Below are positions 20,501 to 31,641 of a stretch of 64,000 nucleotides of DNA, piece after piece. The stretch is taken from NCBI GenBank assembly GCA_026724425.1, contig JAIUCV010000090.1, forward strand, positions 4,154,001 through 4,218,000. The letters run 5' to 3'. Both the position numbers and the translations under genes were made by a program. The notes under the pieces were generated by a model. That model saw only the letters and a program-made list of their open reading frames with translations. It made no database searches and was not told the origin of the DNA. Numbering within the stretch: the stretch's first letter is position 1; the number at the start of each line of letters is the position of its first letter. Source of the stretch: Erythrophleum ivorense. Its lineage: Eukaryota > Streptophyta > Magnoliopsida > Fabales > Fabaceae.

Positions 20501-20764
20501 CAACGATAAACTACGAATGGCTTGATCCTTCTTCGGAGTGTACGTAGGCAACCTCTCACAAGGTGCATCTATAAATATAAAACATGCCTATCTCCTATCT
20601 CCTTGCCCACCAGCTCTCATTTGCTCAACTTAATACTTTATGTCATCGCCTAACTACCACCGCCTAGCTACGACTTCATTCAAAACGAGATTCTCCGAGC
20701 TTCACATCTTACATTGACTATGTAAGTCTTTGTCTAATTACTTAGTTGAAATCCACGTTCAACA

Positions 20765-20782
20765 ATTGGCGCCCAACGTGCG
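20765..20782 (+). promoter_or_regulatory. Primer binding site of the non-autonomous element
   Basis: TTGGCGCCCAACGTGCG follows the LTR end after one base. TGGCGCC complements tRNA 3' ends in -GGCGCCA; a Lys-type tRNA is a plausible primer but I could not test it. Confidence 0.65.
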
Positions 20783-21174
20783 TCTAGGGAATTCTCTCAA
20801 TGCATGAAGCTCTAAGCTCGACGGTGAAAAGAAAAAAAAAAAAAAAAAATGACCTCATTAAGAACGAGCTCTCTCACATGCCGAACACATCAAGTCATCA
20901 ACTAGCTCGTCGCACTCAATCGGCTCCAAGCTACCCACCATATCACATATCATGCTCAATGCTCACACTTCACGGCCACAACTATTATCAAGATAAGTTT
21001 TCTAACAATTGTTTATTACCCTTTTTGTGTTATATCTTACATATAATCACCCCTTATCATACCTTCTTAGCTACATCTTTAGTTCATCCTTTATACTTAG
21101 TTCTATTACAGCTCATCACAGTTCGTCATGCCAAACAATTTATCACCCACTTCCTGGCCAGTTGTGTAGTTTTA

Positions 21175-21420
21175 CGCGCTCCACATGGGTGCAGTGGTGA
21201 AATAATCCACACCTTAAATGACGAGCTTAAAAAACTCTCATTTAAGGATAAAGCCGAGCATTGCGTCTCGCATTAAATCGCGCTCCACATGGGTGCAGTG
21301 GTGAAATAATCCACACCTTAAAGGACGAGCTTAAAAAACTCTCATTTAAGGATAAAGCCGAGCATCGCGTCTAGCATTAAATCGCACTCCACACGGGTGC
21401 AATGGTGAAATAATCCACTC
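21175..21420. repeat. 104-bp tandem repeat, about 2.3 copies
   Basis: CGCGCTCCACATGGGTGCAG recurs with exact 104-base spacing (21177, 21281 and a third diverged start near 21385). Confidence 0.85.
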
Positions 21421-21885
21421 ATGCTTCATCGGCACTAAGATTAAAAACCTAAGTGTCGAAGAAGAATCTAAAGCCGAGCCCGATCTCACAGTACGACATG
21501 TTCCGCACGAACGTCATGGGTTAGACCACCCATGCTTTCTCGACACTAAGATTAAAAACCTAAGTGTCGAAGAAAAATATAAAGCCGAGCCTAATCTCGC
21601 AGTACAACACGTTCCGCACGAACGTCATGGGTTAGACCACCCATGCTTACTCGGCACTAAGATTAAAAACCTAAGTATTGAAGAAGAATCTAAAGCCGAA
21701 CCCAATCTCGCAATACGACACGTTCCGCATGAACGTCATGGGTTAGACCACCCATGTCTTCTCGGCACTAAGATTAAAAACCTAAGTGTCGAAGAAGAAC
21801 CTAAAGACGAGCCCGACCTCGCATTTCGGTGCGTTCTGAATGAACGTTATGAGCCGATCACCCATTCATCGGCATAGATTTTAAA
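21421..21885. repeat. 111-bp tandem repeat, four copies plus a partial
   Basis: CACTAAGATTAAAAACCTAAG occurs at 21433, 21544, 21655 and 21766, an exact 111-base spacing. Each unit contains AAAGCCGAGCC and GAACGTCATGGGTTAGACCA-type segments. It lies directly after the 104-bp array. Confidence 0.88.
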
Positions 21886-22144
21886 ACTGAAATGACCAAG
21901 AACAACACACATTGGGAAAAATAGTTCAATTATCATTGATGAAAACAAAAGCCTCCATCACAAGAGCATCATGAGCCTTGCACATTAATCCAAACTAGAA
22001 AAGCCGAACTCGAGCTCGCATCTAATTATATTATAAGTTGAGCTTTGTCTTGCATTTAAGTCTAGCTGATCTTGATTCACGCCGAACTAACAATTATTTT
22101 AAAAATTCCCCGAACTCGTACAATCCTCTTCGACGAACTAGGGG

Positions 22145-22999
22145 TGGGGGGGACTTAACATGAATCAATATCAGCCCACTTATCAAATGGTAAAGCCGAC
22201 AGCCCATTACTGATTTATCACACCTATAAATAAGAGGTGGACACCATTGAGAAAGGGGGGGAAGAATTCACACAAATCCATAGACATGCTCTTCACTATT
22301 GGAGCTTTCCTTATAAGCTCTCTGGCTTGCCTAAAGTCACCAACAGTTAGGCAGTTCGTCTAACATCAGTTACAGTTTGCCCAGCGTCATTGGCAGCTAG
22401 GCAGTTTGCCTAACAACATCACAGTCCAGCTCTTCCACCGCCGACCTCAAGACCGAGTTCTCCCACTACGACCTCACAGTCCAGCTCTTCCACCGCCGAC
22501 CTCAAGACCGAGTTCTCCGTCGACGACCTCACAGTCCAGCTCTTCCATCGCCGACCTCAAGACTGAGTTCTCCCACGACGACCTCATAGTCCAGCTCTTC
22601 CACAGCCAACCTCACAGTCCAGCTCTTCCACAGCCGACCTCAAGACCGAGTTCTCCGTCGACGACCTCACAGTCCAGCTCTTCCACCGCCAACCTCAAGA
22701 CCGAGTTCTCCCACGACAACCTCACAGTCGACCTTTCCAACGATGAACTACGAATGGCTTGATCCTTCTTCGGTGGGTACGTAGGCAACCTCTCACAAGG
22801 TGCAGCTATAAATATAAAACATGTCTATCTCCTATCTCCTTGCCCACCAGCTCTCATTTGCTCAACTTAATACTTTATGTCATCGCCTAACTACCAATTG
22901 CCTAGCTACGACTTCATTCAAAACGAGACTCTCCGAGCTTCACATCTTACATTGACTATGTAAGTCTTTGTCTGATTTAGTTGAAATCCACGTTCAACA
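22145..22999 (+). repeat. 3' LTR of the non-autonomous element
   Basis: Matches LTR 1 from AACATGAATCAATATC onward, with fewer Gs in the poly-G tract and an altered first stretch. Ends CAACA at 22999, before the target duplication. TATA-like CTATAAATAAG lies at 22224-22234. Confidence 0.82.
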
Positions 23000-23001
23000 T
23001 C

Positions 23002-23106
23002 ATGTTTCTTTAGAGAAACCTCCATCCTCACGTACTTGCTGAACAACCGTTCAAGATACGATTGGCGAGTATCATACTTGAAATTCCCTATGAACACCGA
23101 CCTCAT
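23002..23106 (-). pseudogene. SR splicing factor fragment (RS31/RS40-type, first RRM start)
   Basis: From ATG at 23106 the minus strand reads MRSVFIGNFKYDTRQS and LERLFSKY. This matches the start of the first RNA-recognition motif of plant RS-subfamily SR proteins as I recall it (RNP2-type VFIGNF). About 35 residues remain; then the frame meets the LTR insertion, and nothing SR-like continues on its far side. Probably a captured or degraded gene piece. Confidence 0.6.
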
Positions 23107-23704
23107 ACTTAAAGAAAAACCCTCCACGAAGAAGACGTAGATTTGTTTGACAACACAATGTCACAATTTTATAACAGAGCTTTGTTATTGACACTATCGC
23201 TTTAAAACTATGAAGCATTTATTTTTAATATCAAACAACTTATATTTTTATGGTTGTAGTGAAAAATTAAGGAATTTGGTATAGTATTTAAACTCTGTAT
23301 ATTTTACGTAATGAATAAATCCATATTATATTAAGTTACATTTATGAAAGTATATAGAAATTAAATTTGCTGGTCACTAGATACATAGCAACTTATCTTT
23401 ATCAAGATGTTCCTTATACTTTTATGGTTAATATGTTAATACTAACCTCATTGTTAAGTGAAACAAACAAACAATATCTTCTAACTCATATTATTATATG
23501 AATGTATAAAAAAGTGGATACAACTATTTAAAGAAATTAGGCGGCGAATATTAGAGTTTTTTTTTTTTTTTTCTATTGTGAGCATCAAGAGAGAATATTC
23601 TCCTGCATCATATAAGCTGAGATCGCCTTCTGCATTTTGGAATTGAGAACTTTTCCGTTTAGAGTTACATTTTCCTTTCAAACTTCCTTAGGCGATTTGG
23701 TTGG
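23107..23704. other. AT-rich flank, nothing recognised
   Basis: AT-rich with a long T run near 23555. A 66-codon minus frame (23481-23681) shows no known motif. Confidence 0.45.
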
Positions 23705-23945
23705 CTAGTGCATCGATCAACGTTGATTTCCCAGTGTCGCTCAACACCAACTAACCAGGCGCTGGTTTTACAAATATTAACACAAGGTCGACTTACCTCT
23801 AAATCGACCGCAAAACAATCAAACAAGAACATGTACAGTCAACCCATAAATTAATACCTTGCATAACATATGCAAACAACACCTGATCACTTGGTGTCGC
23901 TCGACACCACTCACAAAACAGTACTTTTCGGTTTACGAATGTTAC
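23705..23945 (-). repeat. Partial 3' LTR of the truncated Tekay-like element
   Basis: On minus it starts TGTAACATTCGTAAACC at 23945. It contains GGTGTCGAGCGACACC near 23895-23911 and is lost beyond about 23705. Confidence 0.75.
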
Positions 23946-24119
23946 AATTCTCCCCCACTAAACTGGATTCGACCTCGAATCCCAACACAACACGTCTACC
24001 AAAGACGACAAACCCGGCCCTCAACTAGCTAAACAGAAGAGATCCTCAACTGATCCCAGAGACTCACATCTAATCCTATGTTATATGTGCGTTTCCAGAC
24101 ATTCATTACTCTTTACTCA

Positions 24120-24590
24120 AAATTCAAACCACTTATATTGGGGCCACGGCACCCAAATAAGTCATCATCTCAAAACACTAACCACTTATAATGGGACACC
24201 ACGGCCAGATAAGTCTGCAGTAGATCATCACTATCTCCTAAGAAAATGCAAGGAACCACCATCCCCTCGAGTGCTCCACCCGTCACTCGATACTTACTTC
24301 GCGACTCGTCAGCCACTAGTAAGTAGCACCCTTATACCGAGTACCACACTCGTATAAGTCTGCAAGCACTCCCCCTGAGGTTGCTACCCCCAGATAAGGC
24401 CGCCGGAGAACCAATCTACCCACTTATACTGGGGTTGTTACCCCCAGATAAGTCTGCAAGCACCCATACCAAGACACCAAGCTAAGATAGGTCCGCAACC
24501 ACAAACCGCAACACTTATACTGAGACACCAAGCTCAGATAAGTCCGCAACCACCCATACTACGACACCACGCTCAGATACTATCTCCTAA
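24120..24590 (-). repeat. 3' UTR subrepeats of the truncated Tekay-like element
   Basis: Irregular units of CCACTTATACTGGGG...CCCCAGATAAGTCTGCAAG. Similar units (GGCCGTGGCCCCAATA...GACTTATTTG) occupy the 3' UTR of the full-length element at 36520-36720, so the array is an ancestral feature of the family. Confidence 0.7.
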
Positions 24591-24806
24591 ACTCCTATAA
24601 CATATCTGACTATAACTGTCTCACGACCTAAAAATGGTCAACACAACGTGTAACATCTGAAACTAAGATTTATAAGGAAAACTCCATCTTATAAATCTCC
24701 AATAATGTATTTCGTACAACGAACGAAAATACATAAGCCACACAACAAAGCACCCAACTAACTCACATAGAACCACAAGGATGAAGAAGCTCACACAACG
24801 ACCTGC

Positions 24807-27800
24807 TTGTCGAACCACTTCCTGAACTTCAGCTCCATCTTTGCCTCAGGCTCCCAAATCTCGTCCTCTGTACCGCTACAGTCTCACAAGACAATCAACA
24901 ACGACATTCTCTTGTTCCGCAAAACCTTGACTTTCCTTTCGAAAATCCTCACAGGAACCTCTGGAACTATCAAATCTGGCCTAAGATCCTCAGAAATCTT
25001 AGCCACCAACTCCTCTGAAGAGTGAAGGCATTTTCTCAACATCAAAACCTGAACACCTTATGAAATACCCTCATAATCGGTGGCAACTCCAACCGACACG
25101 CCACTGGTCCAACTCGTTCCACCACCGGGAACGGACCCATAAACCGCGGACTGAGTTTGTTCTCTGTTATGGATCTGTTAAGACCCTTCAATATAGCCAT
25201 CACGAGATACATTATAACTCCATCCTGAAACTAAAGCTCCCGCCTACGCCTAACAGCGTAAATCTTCTGCCTAACCTGAGCTTCCTTCATGTTCAGCCTC
25301 AAAATACGGACCTTCTCCGTCGTTTCCTGAACATAAGTAACTTCATAGATGTTGCGCTCCCCCACTTGGATCCAACATACAAGCATCCTACATGGCTTCC
25401 CAATACAAAGCCTCAGAAGGAGCCATGACAAAACTCGCCCGAAAACTGTTGCTGTAGGCAATCTCTACCAAACACAATTGGCTAGTCCAATGACCACCTC
25501 CAAACAACACTCACAACATCAACAAATTCCCCAAAGTCTGAATCGTCCTCCAAATTTCTGAGGCGAAACTCGGATCACGATCCGACACAATACTGGCTGG
25601 CACTCCATGCAGCCTCACAACCTCTCGCACAAATTTGTTAGCCAAAGCAGAACTCCAACTGTCTTCTTAATGGCAAGAAAATGTGCTGACTTGGTCAACC
25701 GATCCACAATGACCCAAATAGCATCATAGGTCCCTTGAAGTACGTAAACCCACTACGAAAACCATCGATGATCATATCCCGCTTCCGCTCTGGAATGGAT
25801 TAGCTCTGTAAAAGACCACCTGGAAAAATGATGCTCTGCCTTGACTAACGAACACGTGTTGCACTTCGCAACTCATTCCGCCACATCTCTATTCATCCCG
25901 ACCTAGTGATAATACCTCTAAAGAAGGTACATCTTGGTCTCATATGGGTAAATCGAGAACTTGCTCGCATGAGCCTCTCTCGAAACCACCTGTCTCATCT
26001 CCTCAGTCCTCGGGTACACACGTCCCTTCGATGAGACCTAAACTTGGAGCCAACTGCTCACGATGCATCAACGGCTCTGCTCAATCTGCTGAGCTACTTT
26101 GATTCTACTGGGTAGATCCACTGTCTCCAAGCCCGAAGGCTCCTCTGAAATAGCACAAGGATGCAATGTGCTAATCTTGCCCATCAAGGCCTCCTCATCC
26201 TGCTCTCGAGCTGAACAACTCTCCGTTGACTCAACGCAGTTGCCACCTATCTGGCCTCGTTCGGATGATAGATAAACTATATATCGTAGTCTACTAAGGA
26301 CTCGACGCTCAACTCCAACCCAACTCCTGAAACATCTGTGTGCACAACACATAAGTCTTCCCCGGTATCGGGTAATGCCAACACTCCTTGCGCTTCTCAT
26401 AGATATCTTCGCACTCTAGCGACCACACAATCGGTACATCCTTGCCCGTCACCTCATCATCGGCTGCGACATACTCGCAAAAACCCTTAACGAACTCCTG
26501 AAGCACTCTCCTACCCCCAGAGACCTCTTGATCCCGGTAGCACTACTCGATCTAAACCTAAACCTTGATAGCCTCAAATTTATTGGATCTACAGGAACTC
26601 CCTCTACAAAACAAATGATCCCAAAAACCAACTGTCGCTGCCAGAAATTGTACTTGCTCAGCTTAGCATACAGCTTATGCTCCCGCAGCCTTTCCAAAAC
26701 TAAATTCCAAACGAGCCTCATGCTCCTCGGAACTCCTCGAACTCCTGGACAACTCGAATATTCTCGATATCCTCGGAACTCCTCGATAGACAACTCACCA
26801 CTGGACTCCGAAACGATCGTAGCCAAAAGCCTCGCAACTTGCTCTAACATCTGCTTAGCTTGCATAACCGAGATACAAAGCTCCCGGAAGTCGGTCTCGC
26901 CCCCTGAACACCAACATCTCGCTCAAACAACGCTCCGTCCCTAAAGTAATTCAGATGAACGCGGTGACTCCAACCAGTTCATCCTTGAAATAACGTCATA
27001 CAGTTTCACCGAACTGATGACCAACACTGCTGGCATCGACTGCCCCGCACTCCGAACATCAACTACTCTAACACAGCCGTAAGTAGCCAGGAATCCTCCA
27101 CCAGCCACCTTGGCCAAACCCGGACGCTCACCAGCGCTGCTCCGGATTCCGCTACACTTGGCACGTTCTGGAGTAATGAAGCATTTAAATGCTCCCGAGT
27201 CAAATGACATTGAGACTCAACACTGCTCACTAACAACGTTCTTACACAACTACAAGTGTTTATAACCCTAATACTCTATCACAGTAAAATAAAAGAAACA
27301 GACGACCACCACAATTCTACACTATGAATTTACTAAGTCTGAATCAAGAATTTTACCTATGATTTGCCCGGACTGACTAGTCTGGACAACCTCTGCCGAA
27401 GAAAACTCTCTCGGCGCCGCTCCAATTTGACCCAACGGCTGCACCGCTGCGATCTGAGACTCTGGCTGAGCCACTGCTGGCTGATACGCTAACACTGCCA
27501 ATAGCTGTAAATTCGGACACATCTGCCTGATATGCCCTTGCTCGCCGCAAAGGAAACACACCCTAGCACCTGAGTATGTCTCCCTCCTGGGACAGTTCGC
27601 CACACGGTGCTCCATGCTCCCACAACCAAAACAAATGTCACGAACTTTCTGGCCGCCTCCAGAAATCTCGTCTAACTTCCTCTTCTGGCCCTGTGCAGGC
27701 TTGCCGCCCTTACCAGAACCAGAACCTCTACTCTGCTGCGACTGATGCCGCTGCTGCTGCTGCTGACGGCTCCTCTGAACAAACAGAGCAACCACAGATG

Positions 27801-27952
27801 GAATCACCACCGGATCAACCCGCTCAAGCTGATCCACCTCGATCGAAACTGCCAGCCTCACTAGCTCTGCCCACGAGAAATGCGTAGCAAACCTCTGCAT
27901 CTGTCCTCTCATCTCTAGATAAGGCGGACTCTCACCAACCACAGAAGTCCTA
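24807..27952 (-). pseudogene. Tekay-like gag-pol pseudogene with deletions
   Basis: Gag (27322-27952) has two CCHC knuckles, CFGCGSMEHRVANC and CFLCGEQGHIRQMC; an internal deletion joins a segment before QRFATHFS to WAELVRLA. The protease (26941-27210) keeps FDSGA..CFITPERA. It also keeps the VAGGGFLATYG segment that is missing from the element at 30390. Reverse transcriptase begins only at the C-terminal RLREHKLYAKLSK region (26449-26865). RNase H and integrase remain as fragments (25231-26400), followed by a chromodomain relic (24807-24990). The deletion of the RT core, including the YxDD catalytic region, makes it inactive. Confidence 0.8.
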
Positions 27953-28778
27953 TCTATGTAAAATAAAAATTCATGAAAATGAATCAATTTATTAGTTTCA
28001 TGAGTAAACCAATCACCAAGCTTAGTGTTTGAGGTTTAATGTATAGGGTTTATGATTGTCATTGTTAGGGTTTAGAGAATTTTGACATAAAAAAATGTTT
28101 GTGGTTCGTTTAACGATTTAGAGTTCATGAATTCGTACATTATAATGTTAATCGTGATTATGTAAACATATTTAATGTTTACTATAAGTTTTTACTTAAA
28201 AAATTGATTTAGGGTTTATGGTTAGTCAGACTTCACAGTTAGACGTCATAGGTAGACTTCGTTAGGAAGTCTAAAACTCAAAAAAAACAAGCGGGGAAAC
28301 GAAATATTTTGGCGGGAAGCGGAATATTAGTGTTAGTTGGACTTCATTAGTAGACTTCTAGTTAGACTTCGTTATTAAGTCTACTTCCTAATCACAACTT
28401 AAATTTAAATAATAAAATTATAGCAAATTCTTTTGATTAAAAAAAAATTATACATAAATAAGATGTAAACATTTAGCATCTATGAAAAATATAATTGCAT
28501 AAAAATGAATTCATATAAGTGAACTAAGATAAATTATGTATGTAACCTATAAATTGTGTGAAGTCTACTCATGAAGTCTACTATATAGTTAAATCTTAAA
28601 TTTAAAGTTTAAAATTTATAAAAAAAATATTTAGATAAAAATATTTACACATAATCTTAACACAGACAACTACAATACATGTAAAATAAATTTTCAAAGA
28701 AATTAATCAATTTAAATCATGTAAGACAAATTATGTTAAAACCCAAAAAACAATTGTGTGAAGTCTATACACGAAGTC
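27953..28778. repeat. Old AT-rich repeat DNA with TAGACTTCA/TGAAGTCTA motifs (left part)
   Basis: Scattered AGACTTC and GAAGTCT octamers (28230-28400, 28560-28600, 28765-28778). The first 145 bases (27951-28096) recur, about 90% alike by eye, at 30029-30187. No gene recognised. Confidence 0.6.
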
Positions 28779-29933
28779 TGTAACATCCGTAAACCAAAGA
28801 AGTGTGTTTTTCGCCTGGTGTCGAGCGACACCAAGGCTGGTGTCGGTCGACACCGGTCCGATTGGCGAATTTCCGGTTTGATTTAAATCGTTGGTTTTCG
28901 CTGGTTAAGGGCAGGGAAGCCCTAAGGCTCGAATAAAAAAAGGTGCAGTCGCTTTTCTGAGCACGTTTTTCGAGGGCAGAGAGTCTAGAAGGCGATTTTG
29001 GAGTCTTGTGGAGATTTTTGGAGGTTTTGGTTGCTGATTCTTGCTGTTCATCTTCCCTTTTCTCTTCTCAATCCGAAATCAAGGTGAGTGCGTGACTATG
29101 GCCTCAGAATTTCTAGATCTAGGTTGTTAGATTGATGAGTTGAGGAGTTTTGATGATTTTCGTGAGTTTGTGTTGAATACATGGTGTTTATATGTTTAAT
29201 CGCGGTTTGTGGTGTAAATCTGTTTTAATTCTAAGTTTCTGTGCGATTTCGTTGTTGTGGGTGTTGAGCCGTCGAACAGGTGTCGAGCGACACCAATCCG
29301 GTGTCGAGCGACACCAATCCGGTGTCGGTCGACACCAAGTGGTCAAGCGTCGACCGACACCAAGCTGGTGTCGCTCGACACTGCCAGTTCAATGTCGGTC
29401 TAATCGAATTAAATGGTTAAGAAAATTAATGAAATGGTTTAATCCGGTTTAATGAATTTAATTGATTTGAATGGTTAATTGGTTCGGTTTAATTAATTAT
29501 TTTCGAATTAATAATTAATTAAAATTATTACTTAATTATGAGAATTATTTAATAATTATTTGGAAATGTGTATTATGGAAAAAAGATTTAATAATTGTGG
29601 AATTTATTTAAAAGACTTAAATTATATGGAAATTGCGTAATTGGCCCGTGGGCTGAGTGATCGTCTCAATAAGTATTTATGATAATACTTACGCATCTCT
29701 ATTTCAATGTGATGCAGGTAATAGAAATGTCTAAGCGCGGAATCAAGGCCGAAGAAGAGGATGATAGGATTTATGTGTTATTCATTTTGCTTAATTTGCT
29801 AGACTTGTTTAAGATTTGAGTTCTTTGATTTTTGGCTTTTATGTTGAACTGAAATTTATTATTTATTGATTTATTTATTTAAATATTTCCGCTATAATTG
29901 TTTATTTAAGAAAAAAAAAGCTTGGTTGTTTCA
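28779..29933 (+). mobile_element. Solo Tekay-type LTR with target duplication AAGTC
   Basis: Starts TGTAACATCCG and ends GGTTGTTTCA. AAGTC flanks both sides (28774-28778 and 29934-29938). Palindrome-like GGTGTCGAGCGACACC units lie at about 28817-28850 and 29278-29380. The hairpin AAGTATTTATGATAATACTT is at 29671-29690. Confidence 0.92.
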
Positions 29934-29938
29934 AAGTC

Positions 29939-30389
29939 TGCCAAATAAAAAAATATTATATTTAAAGTTTAAAATAGATAAAAAATAATTTTGATAAAAA
30001 CATTTATGGATAATTTAAATAAACATAAGTCCTATCTATGTAAAATAAAATTTCATGAAAATGAATCAATTTATATATTTCATGAGTGAACCAATCACCA
30101 AACTTAGTGTTTGAGGTTTAATGTATAGGGTTTATGATTGTCACTATTAGGGTTTAGAGAATTTTGACATAAAAAAATGTTTGTGGTGCAATTATGGAAA
30201 AGCTTAAGTTTAGGTGCAATTTAGTTATGTCATCTTTTGAATGTTTGTTTCTCAGGCCCTGCTCCACTACAGTTGCATATCATTGTCCATTCCCCTTAAT
30301 TTATGCAGAGTAGCAGTTCTGACGAGCTGCATCAAGATTACCTCTCATGATGTAAGATCTCTATTCTTCTCTTTGTATTTATCTGATTT
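29939..30389. other. Repeat DNA between two LTR insertions, with a possible orphan exon
   Basis: Continues the old AT-rich repeat; 30029-30187 duplicates 27951-28096. A stretch bounded by CTCAG and GTAAG (30256-30351, 96 bases) is described separately. Confidence 0.5.
30256..30351 (+). other. Possible orphan exon, 32 codons
   Basis: Preceded by TTTGTTTCTCAG and followed by GTAAGATCTC, so both splice signals are good. Frame 1 is open for exactly 32 codons. I recognise no family, and no partner exon is visible because Tekay insertions lie on both sides. Confidence 0.25.
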
Positions 30390-31494
30390 TGTAACATCCG
30401 TAAACCAAAGAAGTGGAAATTTCGTAAGGTGTCGAGCGACACCATGGTGGGTGTCGATCGACACCGGTCTGTTTGCGAATTTCCGGTTTGATTTAAGTCG
30501 CTGTTTTGGGTCGGTTAAGGGCGGAAACCCTTGTTTCGCGAGTTAAAAAAGGTGTGGCCGCCTGGTTTTTGTCGTGTAGCGACATTAGAGAAGAGAAAAG
30601 TGGCGATTGGAAGGGTTCTTGAGCAAAATCCGAGTTCTAGGTGTTGAATCGAAGTGTCGTTCGTGTTTTCTTGCTGTTCTTCTCTTGTTCTCTCTTCTCA
30701 ATCCGAAATCAAGGTGAGTGCGTGACTGTGGGCTCGGAATTTCTAGATCTAGGTTATTAGATTGATGAGTTGATAAGTTTTTGTTGTTTTTCGTGAGTAT
30801 GAGATGATAATTGTGGAGTTTGATCGTGTCTTGTGTGATTTTGGTGATGATTCAGTGTTTTTGGTGTTGTATCATCGCGTTCGGATTCACCCAGAGAATC
30901 AGGTGTCGAGCGACACCAAAAGTTGCTAGTGTCGATCGACACCAATCTGGTGTCGGTCGACACCGATGACTGGTTCGAGTTGGTTAATCGATTTAATTGA
31001 AGTTAATGGTTTAATCCGGTTTAGTGGATTTAATTAATTTAAGTGGTTATCTGGTTGATTTAATTAATTATTTCCGGATTAATAATTAATTAAGATTATT
31101 ATTTAATTATGAGAATTATTTAATAATTATTTGGAAATATTTAAAATGTGGAAAAATATTTAAAAATTGTGGAAAATTTATTTAAAAGACTTTAATTGTC
31201 TAGAAATTGCGTAATTGGTCCGTGGGCAGAGTGATCGTCTCACTAAGTATTTATGATAATACTTACGCATCTCTTTTCCTGTGATGCAGGTAAAAGTAAA
31301 GTGTGATCGCGGGAATCAAGGCCGAAGAAGAGAGGATGATAGGACTTTTATGTTTATTGAAATGTTTAAGTTGTTAGACTTATTTAATTATTGTTTTGCT
31401 TCCGCTGATTATTGTTGACTGATTTATTATTTATTTAATGGTTTAAGACTTCCGCTAGAATTGTTTTTTTAAAAAAAAAATCTTGGTTGTTTCA
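30390..31494 (+). repeat. 5' LTR of the full-length Tekay-like element
   Basis: TGTAACATCC...GGTTGTTTCA. Includes GGTGTCGATCGACACC at 30450-30465, a second cluster at about 30901-30965, and the hairpin at 31245-31264. Confidence 0.92.
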
Positions 31495-31497
31495 TTT

Positions 31498-31510
31498 TGG
31501 TATCAGAGCC
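31498..31510 (+). promoter_or_regulatory. Primer binding site, initiator-Met tRNA type
   Basis: TGGTATCAGAGCC lies four bases after the LTR end; complementary to the 3' end of plant initiator Met tRNA. Confidence 0.85.
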
Positions 31511-31641
31511 TAGACGGTTTTAGGACAGTTAGGTTGATAGTTTAGTATCATCCTCTTCGGACTTCCGGAGATTCCGCGGTGAGTTGTTTGTGTTGTTGGT
31601 TTTTGTGTTTTGTATCTCACCTCTTTGTTCCATAGAGTGAG

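Larger units (their letters stand above)
19787..20764 (+). repeat. 5' LTR of the non-autonomous element
   Basis: TG...CA termini. Contains TATA-like CTATATATAAG (19889-19899) and TCTATAAATATAA (20568-20580), a 25-base G run (19920-19944), and a 55-bp tandem repeat (20156-20500). Confidence 0.88.
19787..22999 (+). mobile_element. Non-autonomous LTR retrotransposon, probably Tat-related, with target duplication TCATG
   Basis: Perfect TCATG duplications (19782-19786 and 23000-23004) bound the element. LTR 1 is 19787-20764. LTR 2 ends at 22999 and begins near 22145, its first bases having changed or been lost. The primer binding site starts ATTGGCGCCCAACGTG right after LTR 1, and a purine run GGGGTGGGGGGGA precedes LTR 2. 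The 1.4-kb interior has no gag or pol, only tandem repeats. The LTR contains ACTACGAATGGCTTGATCC...TACGTAGGCA, a block also found downstream of pol in the Tat element (60105-60150). This suggests mobilisation by Tat-lineage proteins. Confidence 0.88.
23705..27952 (-). mobile_element. Truncated Tekay/Del-like chromovirus (Ty3)
   Basis: On minus: gag zinc knuckles, protease, partial RT/RNase H, partial integrase, chromodomain relic, 3' UTR repeats, polypurine AGTGGGGGAGAAT, and a partial 3' LTR ending (plus strand) at 23945. The 5' LTR and the start of gag are missing; the break at 27952 abuts AT-rich DNA. Compared with the element at 30390, the core of reverse transcriptase and a piece of gag are deleted and the frame is broken many times. 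Confidence 0.85.

Noticed and set aside
20142..20525. A 127-codon frame in the LTR (and 118 codons at 22406-22762)
   Set aside because: It crosses a 55-bp tandem repeat whose period is not a multiple of three, so each unit is read in a different frame.
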